Origin: Sinotaia quadrata
Lineage: Eukaryota > Mollusca > Gastropoda > Architaenioglossa > Viviparidae
DNA length: 64,000 nucleotides
Assembly: GCA_028829895.1 (NCBI GenBank)
Contig: CM054181.1
Location: forward strand, 48,480,759 to 48,544,758
Direction of reading: 5' to 3'
In this document: positions 60,501 through 64,000 of the stretch, piece by piece
Layout of the letters: each line of letters starts with the position of its first letter
How positions within the stretch are numbered: the first letter of the stretch is position 1
The notes under the pieces: generated by a model
Database searches by the model: none
Told to the model about the DNA's origin: nothing
What the model saw: only the letters and a program-made list of their open reading frames with translations
Made by a program: the position numbers and the translations under genes

Positions 60501-63500
60501 TGACAGACAGGATTATTTATATACTAGTTGATAAGCAGAGGCCAAATGAGGTGTGCAAATCAGTGGGAAGTGTGTAAGGTATTCAAAAGTGTGTAAGGTA
60601 CTGGGAAGTGTGTAAAGTAGTGGGAAGCATATGAGACACTGGAGGTTATTTGAGACTCAGTGGAAGATGTGTGAAAGAGTGAAGTTATTTGAGACAGTGG
60701 AAGTTGCGTGAGACAGTAGGAGTTATTTGAAACAGCAGGAGGTATGTGAGAGATTGGGAGTTGGTGAAACAGGAAAAGATATGTGAGGCTGTGTGATTAT
60801 GTGGAGGGACTGCAGACACATTGGGAAGCAAAGATTGAATACTGTATAAAGAAATGTAAACAATGAAATGATAATAGCTTCCACAATATTTATTTTCATA
60901 TTGGCACATTTCACCAACACACTTTGTAATCCAAAACAATTTATTGAAGGCACACTATAGATCGGTAGGAGAAAATAAACATTATTTTGAAATTATGATA
61001 AGATTTTTTAAAAACCACAATATATATAATTAAAGATTTTTACACTTAGTATAAATGTAATTAACTACAAAAAAATATTAACATGCAAAGACCTACCCCC
61101 AAAAGAGCCCAGATTTATCAATATACAACTTATCTGAGACAACTAGACACAGCATACTGAAATCTATGTTTTGTCTCCAAAATGTCACACTCAGATCTGC
61201 ATGTAAGAGTACTTAATTAAATATCACTCAGTAAACCACTCATCTTTTACCCAATATTTTATCCTAAAATTAAAGTACAGTTCATAGCATGATCTATAAT
61301 AGTACTTTAGATTCAGGGAGATATAAATTTAATGATTGTGTATCCAAGGACTGCATGACACAATAACATAAAGGCTCTGTTAGGTTAATGCACATCAAGT
61401 GGTCCCATCTACAATTTTTCTGTTAACAGTGAGTGCAAAGGCCTAAAGGGCTATCTTCCCAGGAATGCGGTTATGATGTAATGAAGAGTGAGGAAAGAAA
61501 CAGTTTGCATAAAGTATATTTCAGATTCTTTCCTGCAGATGTTAAAGCATCAGAATTAGTGAGGAAAGAGTTCACACACAAAGTTCATCATTGACTCTCC
61601 CTCCAACAAACGTCAATCACTTCAAAGGATTTGAAGCATCATTGTGCTGTTTCACTTTTTCAATAAACAATACAAACAAAAAACAGCCAGCACTTGCAAA
61701 GATGATCAACAGAACAGACAACTTTGTGGGCCTTAACCTTGACAATAATAAGCAATGGTTACTACTGCAATCTTAACCAAGACACTAATAGTTAATGATT
61801 AATATCTGTCAGAAGAAAAATGTTAACTTAATTTATATATATGTACATCTATACATAAAATAATAAAAATCAAATCTGATAAAGAGCTGAAGGACCAAGT
61901 GAAAAGAAATGTGGCTCAAATGCTAAAAACAGTTTTAAAATGTTTAAGATATTCTGATAAAGTACAGCAACACATGCTATGTATGTGTTTCTAAAGAACA
62001 AACATTGCATAAGGTACGCCAACCAAAATTGTTTTTTACATATGGAAAGTAATAGGGGTGAAATTATGTTTTTAACGATGCTTAACAATAATGATTTATA
62101 ATAGTATTTATATAAAATGAAAATAAAAGGTAATTTAATTCAAAAATTGTCTGATAGAATGAAAAAGTACTTCTGACTTTCAAGAAGCTGATGAAAAATA
62201 AAAAATCGGAATATGACATTTAAGGTGTGTGATTTTCTAATTGAGGTTGTGGCAATTTTTCAAAAACAGTCTTACATTTAAGTCTCTTTTGCTCTTATTT
62301 TGTGTTATTCCAACATACTTAGAGAGCATATAGAAAATTTCTTAGGTTTTTCATATCTTATGTCCTCACAAATGAGAGAGTAATTGAAAAACATTTCTTC
62401 TCTACTTAAAAAGCATTTCATACATTCTGTAAGTTTTGACACTTTAATCAAAGGGAAAGAATAAGATCTATTTTGAAACAATCCTCTCCATTTAGAAATT
62501 CTTCATACATCATTTAGACTTTGACCTGATAAGATGAAGCAATGGAGTACAAAGCAAATGTCACTGATAAGTGAACAGTGCCATGCAATCAACATGCATT
62601 TTGCTACAAATACACTGCAAAATTTTGAAAGTAAAGAAAAATATATATCACAGGCATATTTCGGAAAATCAAAGCATCGTGAATTATTACTGTATAGCAG
62701 ATAAAAATCCAGTCCCAATGGACTAATCCAAATAAGAATTTCAAAGAGACTTCTTTCAATATAAGTTTAGATTGTTACCAATACACATAGACTTGAAAGC
62801 CTTTACAAAAATTTGACAATTCTGTTCTACGCGCTATCTTATACAGAAGGATTAGACATGACTGAAGTAAAATGTTTTCTGTATACAAGTGCCTAATACA
62901 ATCACATATTTGGGAACACAAAAAAAACTTAACTAATTATATTGATCATCTTCTGGTCTTGTCTAAGTAGGTTATTGCTGGAGAGACATCTGTTTGTAAG
63001 TACTGTTAGAAATGGTGATCTTGTGCAATAATTCAGTTTGCTGTAGTTAATTTTGAAGTATCAGAATCCGAACTTTACACAGATGTTTTCAAAACTTAAA
63101 TTGTTTCTTGAGCTTTCATTTTTATTTTGGTAATATTAAAAAAATGTTGCTTGATACAGATTCCTCTTCAAATGGTCTTTAAGTTAAGAATTAAAACCAA
63201 ATGAAATGTTCACATCTCATAAAAAGACAACAGTTGAATGTCTCCCTTTCATTGAGATTCCAATAATTTTCAATAACTTTCATGAAAAAACACCATCATT
63301 AATACACAAATGAGAAAAAAAAAAAACAAGCTCACAGCACACATGACAGTAAATTTGTCAAACAGAAGCTTTTTTGAAGTATTTGTATTTGCATTTCATG
63401 TAATAGTTGTAAAAATAAAAACTAAGTGAAAGACTAGGGTAACTTATCTGTCAAACCAAAAAGACATTGCCATAATTTCATAATCTTGTTGGTACTTGTT

Positions 63501-64000
63501 AATTTATTTAAGTCTTGTTTTGCTTAAGTCTATATAATTATAGTTATATTTACAACACTTTTCTAACAGTTTACTGGAAATGGTTTACTAACAACAATGG
63601 TCCAAGAGATGCATGAGCAAGAAACATCTCTGTGGTAGTTTTAGCTACATTTGCACTGCCAATACTACTCTTTCAACAATTAAATGAAACATTAATCATC
63701 CATCCATCAATCTATCCATCTTAAAATCCAGAATTGCAAACAAAATTCTGATAGTTAATAAAAATGCGTGCTATTTTCTATTAAATTACTGGTAACTTCC
63801 ACAGATCTGAAACGCACTGGAAACTCTAAGTCAGTCTTTATTTCAACATCTGACTAAGAAAAGTAGCGAACTCAACTTTTAAAAATAATTTGTTTTCAGA
63901 GAGTACAAAAAGGGTTTGAAGGTTGATGGTTACCATGACAATATTTATCAGAGACACTAATTAATTATAAAGGCAACTATTAAATTTTGGCTTTAAAAAA
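60501..64000. other. Right part of copy C, non-coding
   Basis: Matches 41060-44780 in copy B with small deletions. No exon is seen. By analogy the second FAM210B-like exons would start about 2 kb past the window end. Confidence 0.55.

Larger units (their letters stand above)
49211..64000. repeat. Copy C of the recent tandem duplication (runs off the window)
   Basis: Collinear with copy B from 29128. The offset falls from about 20.08 kb at the left to 19.22 kb at the right, explained mostly by array length differences. The left edge is sharp at AGAATTTCATTTTAAGAAAT and homology continues to base 64000, so the right end lies outside. Confidence 0.93.

Overview
This is AT-rich, intron-bearing animal DNA. 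It is packed with microsatellites (CA, GATA, CT, CTAT) and minisatellites, carries a decayed non-LTR retrotransposon, and holds GT-AG spliced genes. The only gene I can name is a FAM210B-type (DUF1279) mitochondrial protein gene. A lophotrochozoan such as a mollusc would fit the texture, but that is a guess. There is no bacterial-style operon. Nearly all long open frames are translations of tandem repeats.

Layout. Positions 1-5 kb are AT-rich sequence with a 30-bp GT-rich minisatellite. At 5.3-7.4 kb (minus strand) is a two-exon gene for a small secreted protein. From 7.4 to 17 kb I see no firm gene, only minisatellites and a head-to-head (foldback) satellite at 15.55-17.1 kb. From 17.3 to 23.1 kb is 'copy A', an old and diverged relative of the unit below. 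It has lost its middle and keeps only a beheaded signal-peptide exon (pseudogene). At 26.6-27.3 kb is a dead LINE reverse transcriptase on the minus strand. From 29.13 to about 49.21 kb is a roughly 20-kb unit ('copy B') that is followed directly by a second copy ('copy C', 49.21 kb to the window end). Intergenic and intronic sequence looks about 98% identical in the stretch I compared by hand. Copies B and C each contain a three-exon minus-strand gene for a secreted precursor. The FAM210B-like gene (46.7-48.3 kb, minus) lies in the right part of unit B. A simple tandem duplication predicts a second one just beyond the window.

The main discovery is the precursor family. Exon 1 encodes a signal peptide and an acidic stretch. 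Exon 2 encodes an acidic, helix-prone pro-region ending in RDRR. Exon 3 encodes the C-terminal payload. Between copies B and C, exons 1 and 2 and the introns are nearly identical, but exon 3 is radically different. In its first 16 full codons 18 of 48 bases differ, and all 12 changed codons change the amino acid. B encodes a strongly cationic segment followed by a Gly/Leu/Tyr repeat tail. C encodes a short, cysteine-free amphipathic peptide. The gene at 5-7 kb has a similar leader exon but a different acidic/His-containing C-terminus. A conserved leader with a hypervariable mature exon is the design of fast-evolving secreted peptides (antimicrobial, venom or mucus). I do not recognise this family, and its function is inference.
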